Counted from the first letter of the stretch, positions 18,965-27,401 are shown. The stretch: 56,220 nucleotides of DNA from an uncultured Eubacteriales bacterium (GCA_900548005.1 URIZ01000013.1:1-56220); one strand, 5' to 3'. Program-made: numbers and translations. Notes: generated by a model not told the origin, from the sequence alone.

Positions 18965-20101
18965 ATGGCAAACAACAACACAAATTCGGCATACTCCTTG
19001 CCCGAAAAACCAAAAAAACTGTTGCTCGCAAAGCTCTTCACGGACGCTCAAGTGCGCAAAGAGCCCGAAGAGAAACAGAAAACCATAGTCGCAGGTCTTG
19101 TTGAGGCGCACCCGCAAAAAGAATATCCCGACACCTTTTTCAAAAGGGCGGCGGCGGTTATGCGCGGCGAGATGAGCCTACTTTTCAGATCCGCACTCTT
19201 CTTCCTTTTGTTCACCGTTCCGTTTATCGTGATATACGCATGGTTTGCCGGCTACTTCCAAAATCTCGTGGTTGGCGGCACGTACAACTTCATGGGTGAC
19301 ATCGGCATCGGTTTCCCGGGCGGCGGCGACAGCATCGCAGTGAGCGTGGCAAACCTTTATCGCAACGTCAAAATGCCCGTCATGGCAATGTACGGCGCAT
19401 GCTTGCTTTTTGCATCTCTCGGTCTTTCGGGATTGTTCTATTGCGCAAAACGCAGCTATTATCAAGATTATTACAAGAATTTTGCAAAAACGTTCTGGAT
19501 GGGTTTTGCAAAATATTGGTGGAAGTTCTTCGTGTCGGGGCTTTTCATGGTGGTTGTCGGGCTCGGCATGGTGGAGTCCATCCTTTATTTGCTCGAACAA
19601 CAAACGCTCGGCACGGCGGGCGCAGGCGCGTATTGCGCGGTTGTGTTCACCTGGCTTTTCGGCGTGCCGCTCATTCTCATCCCCGTCACGATGATGGGGC
19701 TTTACACTTCCTATGATCTCACCTTTGCGCAATGTTTCAAAAACGCGCTCGTGATCATCGCCAACAACCTTGTCATCGTTCCGCTTGTTGCAATCATCAG
19801 CGCAGTTCCGCTCGGACTGCTTGCGGTCAACAACTTCCTGGGATTCATCATATATGCTGCGATGTCGCTTATCGGCTGCACGTTTATGGCTCTTTGCTGG
19901 ATCGCAATGGTGGATCGCGGCATGGTCAAGTGTCACAACAGAAAGCTCGAACAAGAAAAGACCGTTCAAATCGAGCAACGCAAGGCGGCAAAACAAAATC
20001 CCTACGCAAACGCGCAAGGCAATGCAAACGCCGCTCCCAAGAAGAAAAACAACGCTCAAAAGCAACCTTATCAAAATCCGAAGAAGAAAAAGAAAAAATA
20101 A
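18965..20101 (+). CDS. Polytopic membrane protein with Lys-rich tail, unknown
   Basis: A 378-residue protein. Residues 1-70 are soluble and charged. About five or six hydrophobic segments follow (approximately 78-100, 140-162, 190-215, 222-250, 270-310), with a YYQDYYKNFAKTFWMGFAKYWWKFF amphipathic stretch that resembles small DUF624/YesL-like membrane proteins; this is only a resemblance. The last ~60 residues are soluble, Gln/Asn-rich and end in PKKKKKK, so the C-terminus is strongly basic and probably cytoplasmic. It is the first gene of a three-gene operon; its stop overlaps the next start as TAATG. Function unknown. Confidence 0.85.
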   Translation: MANNNTNSAYSLPEKPKKLLLAKLFTDAQVRKEPEEKQKTIVAGLVEAHPQKEYPDTFFKRAAAVMRGEMSLLFRSALFFLLFTVPFIVIYAWFAGYFQNLVVGGTYNFMGDIGIGFPGGGDSIAVSVANLYRNVKMPVMAMYGACLLFASLGLSGLFYCAKRSYYQDYYKNFAKTFWMGFAKYWWKFFVSGLFMVVVGLGMVESILYLLEQQTLGTAGAGAYCAVVFTWLFGVPLILIPVTMMGLYTSYDLTFAQCFKNALVIIANNLVIVPLVAIISAVPLGLLAVNNFLGFIIYAAMSLIGCTFMALCWIAMVDRGMVKCHNRKLEQEKTVQIEQRKAAKQNPYANAQGNANAAPKKKNNAQKQPYQNPKKKKKK

Positions 20102-21840
20102 TGGCAAAGATACTGGGATTCGATCTTTCAAAAGATGATTATCTTAGCCTTGCCGATTCGGCGTTTTCAAAGGGCGAAACCGAAAAAAGCATCACGTATC
20201 TCGACAAGGCGTTGGCACTTGACGCGCGCTTTGTCGACGCGTCGATTGCTCGTTCTATGGTGTATGCGTCTTTGGGAGCGTGGGATATTTCCAATGCGAC
20301 TCTTTTCAAGTCTTTGGCTCGTCACCCGAGTCAAGACGATCAGGGGCGCATTTTTTATCAACTTGCGGTCAATTTTGCAGATCTCAATATGCCTGACGTT
20401 GCAGAGTATTATCTTCGCGACATCCAAGACGCCTACGACATCCAAATCCCCGACGGATTTTTCGATCCGCCAAAGGAAGAAGGCGAGTTCAAGGTGGTGT
20501 ATCCGCGCGGCGAAGACTATTATGAAACGCTCATTGCCCAAGCGTACGAGCTTGTGCGCGACAGAAAATTCGACGAGGCAATCCGAGTCGTTGACGAGAT
20601 CCCCAGGGGCGCAAAGTGCAAGGGCGCGGCAAATCACGTGGTGCTTGTGTCGTTGATGATGAAAAACGACGTTGACAGCGTCATCGCCAATGCGCAAAAG
20701 ATGCTCCAAGAAGACGGCGACAACCTTGCCGTCAAATGCGCGCTTGCAACTGCCTACCTTATGGAAGAAAAGATGACCGAGGCTTATGCGGCTCTTGACG
20801 ATATTCTCAAAAAAGAGTACGACAGGATTGAAGACATCCTTATGATCTTGCCGCTCATCGTCAATCTCGAAGAACACGCGCAAGTGGTCAAATACACAAA
20901 AAAAGTGCTTGCCAATGCCGATTTGCAACAAAATATGATGCTTTGGCTCTCGCAAGGCTTGTACAATCTCGGTCAAAAGGAAGAGGCGAAAAAGGTTATG
21001 CACAGGGTGCGCACCGTTTTCGGAGAGCTTTCACCTGCCGACTATTATCTCGACTTGTACGCAACCGATCCCGAGAACGTGGCGTATTCCATGGGCTTGC
21101 CCTACGTTGAAAAAATTGCGAGATACAAGTTGCTCGACGCTTTCTTGAAGATGTCGCCTGCGGATATTGCGGTGCTGCTCGATAGCGAAGACAAGGACGC
21201 GAAAGAGCTGAAAAAAATCATCGATTGGGCGTTTGTGGACGACAACGAAAAGCTCAAACTGCTCATCATCGACCGCTTGGCTATGGTCAGATGCGCGTGG
21301 GCGGAAGATTTTGTGAGAGAACAGCTTATATCCGTTGATTTGTCCTTTGATCTTGCTTCAAGACTGATATTCTGCCTTATGCCCGAAAATCGTTTCCGTT
21401 TTTCCTTTGACGTGGTGGCGCAAGACAGATTCAAGAGCATAAACGTCACTTTGCCAAGAGCCTATTTCAAGTTGCCCAGCGTTTTGCACGCGGCGGTGGA
21501 ATATTGCATTGTTGACATCGTTTACACCGATGAAGAGCCAAACATTTATCTTGCCGCGCTCACGGACGTTGTCAACTCGATCGTGTCGCTTGACGACAAC
21601 GGCAAGCTGAAATTTGCTTCTAACAGCGGACACAAGATCTCGGCAATGAAGAGCATGAAAACCCTTGTGGGCGTGCTGCTTTGCAAGGTGTATGAAGAAG
21701 ACGGACCAGATATGAGAGAAGTCACGCTCGAAAGATACGGGCTTGCCGAAAAGACTTTTGACAAATACTACAAGATCGTTTTCGGCGGCGAAGACGAGAT
21801 ACAAGACAAGGACGGTGAATACGATGACAAACAACTCTGA
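20101..21840 (+). CDS. TPR-repeat protein, unknown function
   Basis: A 579-residue soluble protein. Tetratricopeptide-like helical repeats fill roughly residues 10-330, for example DSAFSKGETEKSITYLDKAL, ALATAYLMEEKMTEAYAALD and GLYNLGQKEEAKKVM. The C-terminal 250 residues are also mostly helical but not clearly TPR. No signal peptide or membrane segment is seen, so it is probably a cytoplasmic scaffold. The start at 20101 overlaps the upstream stop codon by one base; the open frame extends far upstream inside the preceding gene but is spurious there. It overlaps the next gene by 17 bases. Tight coupling implies that all three proteins act together. Confidence 0.85.
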   Translation: MAKILGFDLSKDDYLSLADSAFSKGETEKSITYLDKALALDARFVDASIARSMVYASLGAWDISNATLFKSLARHPSQDDQGRIFYQLAVNFADLNMPDVAEYYLRDIQDAYDIQIPDGFFDPPKEEGEFKVVYPRGEDYYETLIAQAYELVRDRKFDEAIRVVDEIPRGAKCKGAANHVVLVSLMMKNDVDSVIANAQKMLQEDGDNLAVKCALATAYLMEEKMTEAYAALDDILKKEYDRIEDILMILPLIVNLEEHAQVVKYTKKVLANADLQQNMMLWLSQGLYNLGQKEEAKKVMHRVRTVFGELSPADYYLDLYATDPENVAYSMGLPYVEKIARYKLLDAFLKMSPADIAVLLDSEDKDAKELKKIIDWAFVDDNEKLKLLIIDRLAMVRCAWAEDFVREQLISVDLSFDLASRLIFCLMPENRFRFSFDVVAQDRFKSINVTLPRAYFKLPSVLHAAVEYCIVDIVYTDEEPNIYLAALTDVVNSIVSLDDNGKLKFASNSGHKISAMKSMKTLVGVLLCKVYEEDGPDMREVTLERYGLAEKTFDKYYKIVFGGEDEIQDKDGEYDDKQL

Positions 21841-22513
21841 TATGTTGCAAGGCGGCGAAAATTTGCCTGATTTGCATGAAAAAACCAAAGACGAGATGCT
21901 AAATATGCTCTCTGTTATGCTTGACGAAGACAAGCCGTATCAACAACGTCTTGACGCATACGAGTATCTGTTGGAAGACTGCGAGCCTATCCTTGAAGAT
22001 ATGATCGACAAAATCTACACTCTTGACGGCGACACGGGCAAAATGCTCATGGAAGTGCTTGCCGAGTACAAGGGCAACAAAGCGATTTTCATGGGACTTG
22101 TCAGCTATCTCTACAAAGGCGAAGACGTTGCGCTGTTTGCAAGACTTATCGGTGCGTACGGTGACGAGCAGGGCGTTGAAGTGCTCAAAACCTTCTGCGA
22201 AAACTATGAGCCGAACTACAACGAGTATATGGAATTGCGCAACGCTGTTGAAGAACTCGGCGGAGATTTCGATCTCAAACAAGATTTTTCGGACGATCCG
22301 TTCTACCGCTTTTTGAAAGGGCTTGACGAAGTGGACGAAGAAAGCCGCAAATCACCCTTTGAAGACTATTTCAACGAGCATAGCCACAACTGTGATGACG
22401 AAGAAGATTGCGATTGCGACGATTGTGACGATGACGACTGCGACTGTGACGATGACTGCGATTGCCATCATCATGACTGTGACGATGACGACTGCGATTG
22501 TCACCGCCACTGA
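21824..22513 (+). CDS. Helical-repeat protein with Cys/Asp/His-rich tail
   Basis: A 229-residue protein in two parts. Residues 1-185 are acidic and helical, with HEAT-like pairs (MLNMLSVMLDEDKPYQQRLD, IFMGLVSYLYKGEDVALFAR). The last 44 residues hold 11 Cys, 21 Asp, 2 Glu and 7 His, built from repeated DCDC, DDDDCDC and HHHDC units, and very likely bind metal ions. ATG 21824 lies inside the end of the TPR gene (17-base overlap), with a weak GGTGA upstream. I do not recognise the family. The acidic tail could also pair electrostatically with the Lys-rich tail of the first protein in the operon; that is inference. Confidence 0.82.
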   Translation: MTNNSDMLQGGENLPDLHEKTKDEMLNMLSVMLDEDKPYQQRLDAYEYLLEDCEPILEDMIDKIYTLDGDTGKMLMEVLAEYKGNKAIFMGLVSYLYKGEDVALFARLIGAYGDEQGVEVLKTFCENYEPNYNEYMELRNAVEELGGDFDLKQDFSDDPFYRFLKGLDEVDEESRKSPFEDYFNEHSHNCDDEEDCDCDDCDDDDCDCDDDCDCHHHDCDDDDCDCHRH

Positions 22514-22550
22514 CCTCCTTTGCGTGAACACACAATGATTTATCGGACAA

Positions 22551-23570
22551 TTATATATTTCCTGCACGCTTTCGGGCGTGCTTTTCTTTTGCCTTTTTTG
22601 CGATGACGGACGCAAGTTTCGCAAGATATTTAACTAGGACAAGACAGGTCAGCGCAACGCCGCATACGCTGTTGAAAGGGTAGAGATTGTCAACTATGTT
22701 GTCAAAGCCGAAGAAGCTCAAAGGATAGGCAACCACAAGACAGCCGAACACCGCAAGGGACTTGTTTTCGTCCTTGCAAAGCGCACGAGAAAAGGCGAAT
22801 TTTGACGAGAAATCACGCACACAGTCGCTGACGATTTTCAGCGATGAAACAAGAGTCGTAAATATCGCCGCAGCAATAAGAACACCGCATGCCCACTTCA
22901 CGTTCAATTTGTCCGAAACAGCCAAAACGGGCATTAAACTTGCGTTTTGGTCGGATAAAACTATTGTTTGGAGCATATAGAGCATTCCAAACATAAAAAC
23001 ACAAATCAAAATGCAAGATATGATTATCTCTTTATACGTCAAATTTTCGCCTTCTTCGGCAATTATGATTCCGCCAAGCAAAACGTCAAGACCGCTGTAC
23101 ATTATCGGCTTTGAGATCGAGAAAGGAAGGGTGTGAATCGGCGTTGGAAGTTTTGCAAAAACGAGGGCTATCGTCAGCACTATCAACGGCACGAGAATGG
23201 CGTTGAGAAGTCGGATTTTTTCTATACCCAACACGACGATAAGCCCCGCAAGCAAGATCATCGCAAGCCCGAACGCAAGGGGGATGCCCGTCATCGAATA
23301 GGTGATGAAATCGCCGCCTGCAAGCATGGCGCACAAAGATATGCTCGCCGCAAGAAAAACGCCGAGTTTGACAAGTGCGCCTTTGGGCATAATCTTTTGC
23401 TTGCCCGCCACAAGAAACAGCGCGCAAAGAAGGGACATAAACACAGATGATATCGCCACGTTGACAGGGGACGCATCGCCGAAAAACAGCGCGATTTCAC
23501 GTCCCGAAGAAAAGCCCGCGCCGATTGCCGTGCCAACGTATAATGCCGCCGTCTTGAATGCTTTTTTCAC
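22551..23570 (-). CDS. YkvI-type membrane protein
   Basis: A 339-residue membrane protein with about ten hydrophobic helices. The N-terminal motif GTAIGAGFSSGREIALFF matches the YkvI family, a LeuT-fold (APC superfamily) group common in spore-forming Firmicutes and annotated as putative transporters. The substrate is unknown. The start is GTG at 23568-23570, giving the expected MKKAFKTAALYVG N-terminus. No ribosome binding site is seen; a TAAATT -10-like hexamer ends six bases before it. The C-terminus is strongly basic (AKKAKEKHARKRAGNI). It is convergent with the operon on its left. Confidence 0.85.
   Translation of the reverse strand: MKKAFKTAALYVGTAIGAGFSSGREIALFFGDASPVNVAISSVFMSLLCALFLVAGKQKIMPKGALVKLGVFLAASISLCAMLAGGDFITYSMTGIPLAFGLAMILLAGLIVVLGIEKIRLLNAILVPLIVLTIALVFAKLPTPIHTLPFSISKPIMYSGLDVLLGGIIIAEEGENLTYKEIIISCILICVFMFGMLYMLQTIVLSDQNASLMPVLAVSDKLNVKWACGVLIAAAIFTTLVSSLKIVSDCVRDFSSKFAFSRALCKDENKSLAVFGCLVVAYPLSFFGFDNIVDNLYPFNSVCGVALTCLVLVKYLAKLASVIAKKAKEKHARKRAGNI
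22562..22589 (+). terminator. Terminator of the three-gene operon
   Basis: GCACGC pairs with GCGTGC, followed by TTTTCTTTT. It lies inside the 3' end of the convergent YkvI-like gene, so the two transcripts overlap. Confidence 0.75.
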
Positions 23571-23809
23571 ACGAAAAATTTATGACGACATTGCGTTTGT
23601 TAGAACTTGCAATCGAAAGACATAAGAAACGGGCAAAGGACGGCGCGAAAGGCAATAATGGACAGCGGACGGAATGAAAAACAGAATAAAGCAAAAGGAA
23701 AATGCTTGTCGGTTTTGTGACAAGCATTTTGAAAGATTGAAAACACAAGCAAGTGCAAAGCACGTGAGCGGTTTTATGCCGCTATGTGATGTGCAATGCA
23801 AAACGTGGG
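23571..23809. other. Intergenic region between YkvI-like gene and malic enzyme
   Basis: These 239 bases contain the malic enzyme terminator and a weak promoter-like hexamer (TAAATT, minus strand) next to the YkvI start. No gene or RNA is recognised. Confidence 0.5.
23699..23730 (-). terminator. Terminator after malic enzyme
   Basis: A 12-bp perfect stem, AAAATGCTTGTC / GACAAGCATTTT, with an eight-base loop. On the minus strand it is followed by TTTTCCTTTT. It lies about 80 bases past the malic enzyme stop. Confidence 0.85.
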
Positions 23810-24973
23810 TTAAATTCGTGCGACTTTACTGTCGATTGCCGCTTGTTTGACGGCGGCGGCAATGGCGGGCACAACTCGTTTGTCAAACGGCTCGGGGATG
23901 ATGTGCGTTTCGTCGGGGTGTTCGACAAGGTTTGCCAACGCGTCCGATGCGGCAATCTTCATCGCGTCGTTTATGTCGCTTGCTCTTGCGTCAAGCGCGC
24001 CTCGGAAGATGCCGGGGAAGGCAAGCACGTTGTTGATTTGGTTGTCAAAATCGCTCCTGCCCGTAGCCACGACGCGCGCGCCTGCTTCAAGGGCGAGATC
24101 GGGCATAATTTCGGGATCGGGATTTGCCATTGCAAAGACGATGGCATCCTTTGCCATGGTCTTGACCATATCTTGCGAAAGCACGTTCTTTGCGCTGACT
24201 CCGATGAATGCGTCCGCGTCTTTTATTGCGTCTTTCAAAGTGCCGTTCACCTTGCGCGGATTGGTCTTTTTTGCAAGTTCTCGTTGAGCGGAATTGAAAC
24301 GTTCATCGTCTTGCAAGATGCCGAGTCTGTCGCACACAACAACGTCTTTTGCGCCCGATGCGAGCAAAAATTGCGTGATTGCTATGCCTGCGCTGCCTGC
24401 GCCGTTGACAACCAAACGGGCAGTTGATATGTCCTTTTTGACAACTTTAAGTGCGTTTTTGAGCGCGGCGGCAAGCACAATCGCCGTGCCGTGCTGATCG
24501 TCGTGAAAGACGGGAACGTCGCAAATCTCTTTGAGCCTGCGCTCCACTTCAAAGCATCTGGGGGCGGAAATGTCTTCGAGATTTATGCCGCCGAAACTGT
24601 CGCTGACGTTGTATACGGTGGACACGATGTCGTCAACGTTTTGTGACTTTATGCAAAGGGGGATAGCGTCGATTTGGGCAAATTCGTGAAACAAAACGCA
24701 CTTGCCTTCCATCACGGGCATACCTGCTTTGTGACCTATGTTGCCAAGCCCCAAAACCGCAGATCCGTCGGTGACAACTGCCACGGTGTTCCACTTGCGA
24801 GTGAGTTCGTAAGACAAATTTTCGTCCTGCTCGATTGCAAGGCAAGGCGCGGCAACGCCGGGGGTGTATGCAAGCGACAAATCTTGCTTGTTTTTCACTT
24901 TTGCGCGGGAGACGACTTCAAGCTTGCCTTTCCACTCAAAGTGCTTTTTCAAAGACTCTTGTTTGTAATCCAT
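23810..24973 (-). CDS. NAD(P)-dependent malic enzyme
   Basis: A 387-residue malate dehydrogenase (oxaloacetate-decarboxylating) of the short bacterial type, converting malate to pyruvate and CO2. Tyr36 in SLAYTPGVAAPCL and Lys91 in MPVMEGK are the catalytic acid/base residues. The FHDDQHGTA block holds metal ligands, and GAGSAGIA is the dinucleotide fold. Length is typical. A longer frame starts at 25087, but ATG 24973 matches the family start (MDYKQESLKKHFEWKGKLEV). It is divergent from a fumarase across a 175-base gap, so the two probably respond to the same carbon or redox signals. Cofactor preference cannot be read with certainty. Confidence 0.95.
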   Translation of the reverse strand: MDYKQESLKKHFEWKGKLEVVSRAKVKNKQDLSLAYTPGVAAPCLAIEQDENLSYELTRKWNTVAVVTDGSAVLGLGNIGHKAGMPVMEGKCVLFHEFAQIDAIPLCIKSQNVDDIVSTVYNVSDSFGGINLEDISAPRCFEVERRLKEICDVPVFHDDQHGTAIVLAAALKNALKVVKKDISTARLVVNGAGSAGIAITQFLLASGAKDVVVCDRLGILQDDERFNSAQRELAKKTNPRKVNGTLKDAIKDADAFIGVSAKNVLSQDMVKTMAKDAIVFAMANPDPEIMPDLALEAGARVVATGRSDFDNQINNVLAFPGIFRGALDARASDINDAMKIAASDALANLVEHPDETHIIPEPFDKRVVPAIAAAVKQAAIDSKVARI

Positions 24974-25113
24974 AAAAACCAGCCTTGAATATGATTTTGT
25001 GTCAATCGCGGCAATGAAAACTCGATGTTTTGTCGCAAAGCGCGTTTGGCATATCGACAGTTTACAACAATTCGCGCCAACGCGCAAGAAAAAAGCGAGT
25101 TTTGGTCAAAAGG

Positions 25114-25142
25114 TTGCGCCAAGGCGAGCGATGATATAGAAT
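25114..25142 (+). promoter_or_regulatory. Promoter giving a leaderless fumarase start
   Basis: TTGCGC (25114-25119), 17 bases, TAGAAT (25137-25142). The ATG at 25149 is six bases past the -10 box, so the transcript would begin at or next to the start codon. No ribosome binding site is present. Confidence 0.68.
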
Positions 25143-25148
25143 GTAGAC

Positions 25149-25985
25149 ATGAAAACGATAACATATTCTCAAATCGTGCAAACGGTGGCGGAGCTGACAG
25201 GCGCATGCTCCAAGCTCACTTTGTCTTGCCAAAAAGCACTCGCTCGCGCGCTTGAGAGCGAAACAAGCCCCAACGCGCTTTTTGCCCTTGAAACGCTGCT
25301 TGAAAACGCCCAAGTTGCAACCGAGCAAGACTTGCCCGTGTGTCAAGACACGGGTATGGCGGTGTTTTTTGTCAAGCTCGGTCAAGACGTGCATATCGAA
25401 GGCGGACTGTTGCAAGACGCAATCGACGACGGCGTGCGTAAAGGCTACAAAACACACGGCTATCGCGCAAGCGTGCTCGATCCGATAACGAGAGTCAACA
25501 CAAAGGACAATACGCCTGCAATCGTGCATATTTCGCTCGTGCTCGGCGATAAGTTGGAAATCACGTTTTTGCCAAAAGGCTTTGGCAGCGAGAATATGTC
25601 AAAGCTGTTCATGCTCAAACCGTCGGACGGCATTGACGGCGTGAAGAACGCCGTGGTGCAAGCCGTCAAGGACGCAGGCGCAAATCCTTGTCCGCCGATC
25701 GTGGTGGGCGTTGGCATCGGCGGCACTGCCGAGAAGGCTATGGAGATTGCAAAAGAGCAACTGCTCAGAGAAGTGGGCGAGCATAGCGGCGATCCTACGC
25801 TTGCCGATATGGAAAGAGAGCTGCTTGCAAGGATCAACGCGCTTGGCATAGGCGCGCAAGGCTTCGGCGGCGAAAATACCGCGCTTGGCGTGCATATAGG
25901 CAAATACCCCACGCATATTGCCGCATTGCCCGTGGCAGTCAACATACAATGCAATGCCAATCGAATGGCAAAGGCGGTGCTGTGA
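25149..25985 (+). CDS. fumA: Fumarate hydratase, alpha subunit (class I, Fe-S)
   Basis: A 278-residue N-terminal-domain subunit of a two-subunit class I fumarase, which hydrates fumarate to malate using a [4Fe-4S] cluster. The three cluster cysteines are visible: C65 (PVCQDTGM), C181 (NPCPPIVVG) and C268 (IQCNANRMA). GVGIGGTAEKAME is also conserved. The related L-tartrate dehydratase (TtdA) has the same architecture and cannot be fully excluded, but the neighbouring malic enzyme favours fumarase. The predicted promoter leaves no 5' leader. Its stop overlaps the beta subunit start by one base. Confidence 0.93.
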   Translation: MKTITYSQIVQTVAELTGACSKLTLSCQKALARALESETSPNALFALETLLENAQVATEQDLPVCQDTGMAVFFVKLGQDVHIEGGLLQDAIDDGVRKGYKTHGYRASVLDPITRVNTKDNTPAIVHISLVLGDKLEITFLPKGFGSENMSKLFMLKPSDGIDGVKNAVVQAVKDAGANPCPPIVVGVGIGGTAEKAMEIAKEQLLREVGEHSGDPTLADMERELLARINALGIGAQGFGGENTALGVHIGKYPTHIAALPVAVNIQCNANRMAKAVL

Positions 25986-26509
25986 TGAAAACCGTGCATT
26001 TGACCGCTCCCGTATCGAAAGCGGATGTGACAGGACTTGAAGTCGGCGACAGAGTGTACCTTTCGGGGACGATACTCACGGCGAGAGATGCGGCGCACAA
26101 AAGGCTGTGTGACACGCTTGCAAAGGGCGAGCAAATGCCCGTAAATTTGCAAGGCGCAACCATATACTACGTCGGCCCGTGCAGAAAGGACGGCAGAGTG
26201 ATTTCGGCAGGTCCGACAACGTCCATGAGAATGGACAAATTTGCCCCGACATTGTACGGTGAAGGCGTGGTGGCAACCATAGGCAAAGGGGACAGAAGCA
26301 AGCAAGTGTACGATGCAATCGCAAAAAACGGAGCAGTATATTTGGCGGCAATCGGCGGCGCAGGTGCACTGTGCGCAAAGGCGATAAAAAGCTCGACAAC
26401 GCTGTGTTATGAAGACTTGGGCACGGAGGCGATATGCGCCTTTGAAGTGAAGAATTTTCCTTGCATAGTGGCAATAGACTCAAAAGGCAACAGCATATAC
26501 AAAAAGTGA
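25985..26509 (+). CDS. fumB: Fumarate hydratase, beta subunit (class I)
   Basis: A 174-residue C-terminal-domain subunit that completes the class I fumarase (or tartrate dehydratase) with the preceding gene. The family start VHLTAPVSKADVTGLEVGD and blocks GPTTSMRMDKFAP and IGKGD are present. Translationally coupled to the alpha gene (TGATG). Each subunit corresponds to one half of the single-chain E. coli FumA. Followed by a strong terminator. Confidence 0.94.
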   Translation: MKTVHLTAPVSKADVTGLEVGDRVYLSGTILTARDAAHKRLCDTLAKGEQMPVNLQGATIYYVGPCRKDGRVISAGPTTSMRMDKFAPTLYGEGVVATIGKGDRSKQVYDAIAKNGAVYLAAIGGAGALCAKAIKSSTTLCYEDLGTEAICAFEVKNFPCIVAIDSKGNSIYKK

Positions 26510-26520
26510 GAAAATGACAA

Positions 26521-26566
26521 AAACGCCGCTTTATCTTGTCAAAATGGCAGGATAAAGCGGCGGTTT
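26521..26566 (+). terminator. Terminator after fumarase genes
   Basis: A long stem, CGCCGCTTTATC / GATAAAGCGGCG, with a further inner pairing, followed by a short T run. Confidence 0.88.
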
Positions 26567-27040
26567 GAATTAATAATTAATAATTAATAATGAATAATTG
26601 CGGTGCGGGCGCAAAAAAGTTTGCCGTTTCGTTTCCACGAGATTGCCACGCCGAACAAGTCGGCTCGCAATGACAAAGTTTTTGGGTTGCGCCCGAAACG
26701 AAAACTTATTCGGAGCGTACTTATAAACGGAATGTGCGACTTCAAAGACGGAACACGAGCCGCAACGGCGGCGAGCAAATAAGTGCCGAGCTTGACGGTT
26801 GTACGAGAATGCGTGGCACTGTGTTGCGCAAGCCGCCACGCAGGCGAAGTGGCATAATAAGGGGATGATACCTATCTATGCGAGTGCCGACTGTCTTCCC
26901 CGCGAGCGACGGATAATTTTGTAGAGAAAGCACTCTATACGAGTGGTGGAAGAAATACCGGCGCGGACCGGAAAGATGGGGCAATTCTATTTAGGGTTTC
27001 AAACGCTCACCCTTTGTAGAGCCGAGAACTTATAAAAAAC
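26567..27040. repeat. Intergenic repeat complex
   Basis: No gene is supported here. The left edge is an AATTAAT array (26567-26600), which also occurs in the opposite orientation at 39896-39920. It is followed by a block with TTTCCACGAGATTGCC and GCTCGCAATGACAAAG, which I recall as a type of intergenic repeat in gut Clostridia. A 13-base TGCGCCCGAAACG motif lies near 26688-26700. Bases 26720-26774 recur at 56166-56220 with three mismatches in 55. The right part (26780-27000) has several short hairpins (GCCAC/GTGGC, CACTC/GAGTG) and could be a structured RNA or repeat unit. The short minus-strand frame across it has no start signals. Confidence 0.75.
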
Positions 27041-27136
27041 TTATCGGGCGCAATTGTTTTTTCTTTTCGCTACGCTAGATCCTTCGACTACGCTCAGGAT
27101 GACAAGGAGAAATTGATACTTTATGCGCCCGAAACG
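27041..27136. repeat. Short repeat unit bounded by inverted GGGCGCA / TGCGCCC
   Basis: TCGGGCGCAA at about 27044-27053 and TGCGCCCGAAACG at 27124-27136 are inverted relative to each other. Between them is CGCTACGCTAGATCCTTCGA followed by CTACGCTCAGGATGACAA, a typical dispersed bacterial intergenic repeat. The unit (~95 bases) resembles a small non-autonomous repeat; no transposase is seen. Confidence 0.6.
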
Positions 27137-27196
27137 AAAAGTTGTTTTGAATGGCTTACAAATTTTGTCTGTCGAAAGTGCATTTGCGTATTTCCC

Positions 27197-27225
27197 TTGA
27201 CAGTAAATTCTTGGCGTACTACAAT
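27197..27225 (+). promoter_or_regulatory. Promoter of the FMN-riboswitch transcript
   Basis: TTGACA (27197-27202), 17 bases, TACAAT (27220-27225). Transcription would start near 27232, about ten bases before the riboswitch P1 helix. Confidence 0.82.
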
Positions 27226-27242
27226 AGCAACGTAGCAAATAT

Positions 27243-27368
27243 CTATTCTTTGGGTGGGTTATCCCAACCGGTGGTGATGCCGTTTTCAAGCGGACAAGTC
27301 CAACAGCCCCAACAGCCGATGCGGTGAGATTCCGCAACCGCCTGTAAAGTCAGACTGGGAAGGAGTAG
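27243..27368 (+). promoter_or_regulatory. FMN riboswitch (RFN element)
   Basis: The aptamer core is recognisable. P1 forms between 27243-27251 and 27360-27368. TGGG...CCCA then ACCGGTGGT (27264-27274 area) matches the 5' FMN core. GCGGTGAGATTCCGCAACCG near 27321-27340 and AGTCAGACTGGGAAGGAG near 27348-27365 match the 3' core. Binding of FMN is expected to favour the terminator at 27402-27428 and switch off the riboflavin transporter gene. Confidence 0.88.
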
Positions 27369-27401
27369 TATGCGTTCGCTTTTGCGTGCGCTCGTTTTCC
27401 T

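Noticed and set aside
26742..26984. 80-codon minus-strand frame in the repeat complex
   Set aside because: It lies in repeated intergenic DNA and lacks start signals. Such frames are often annotated by mistake.
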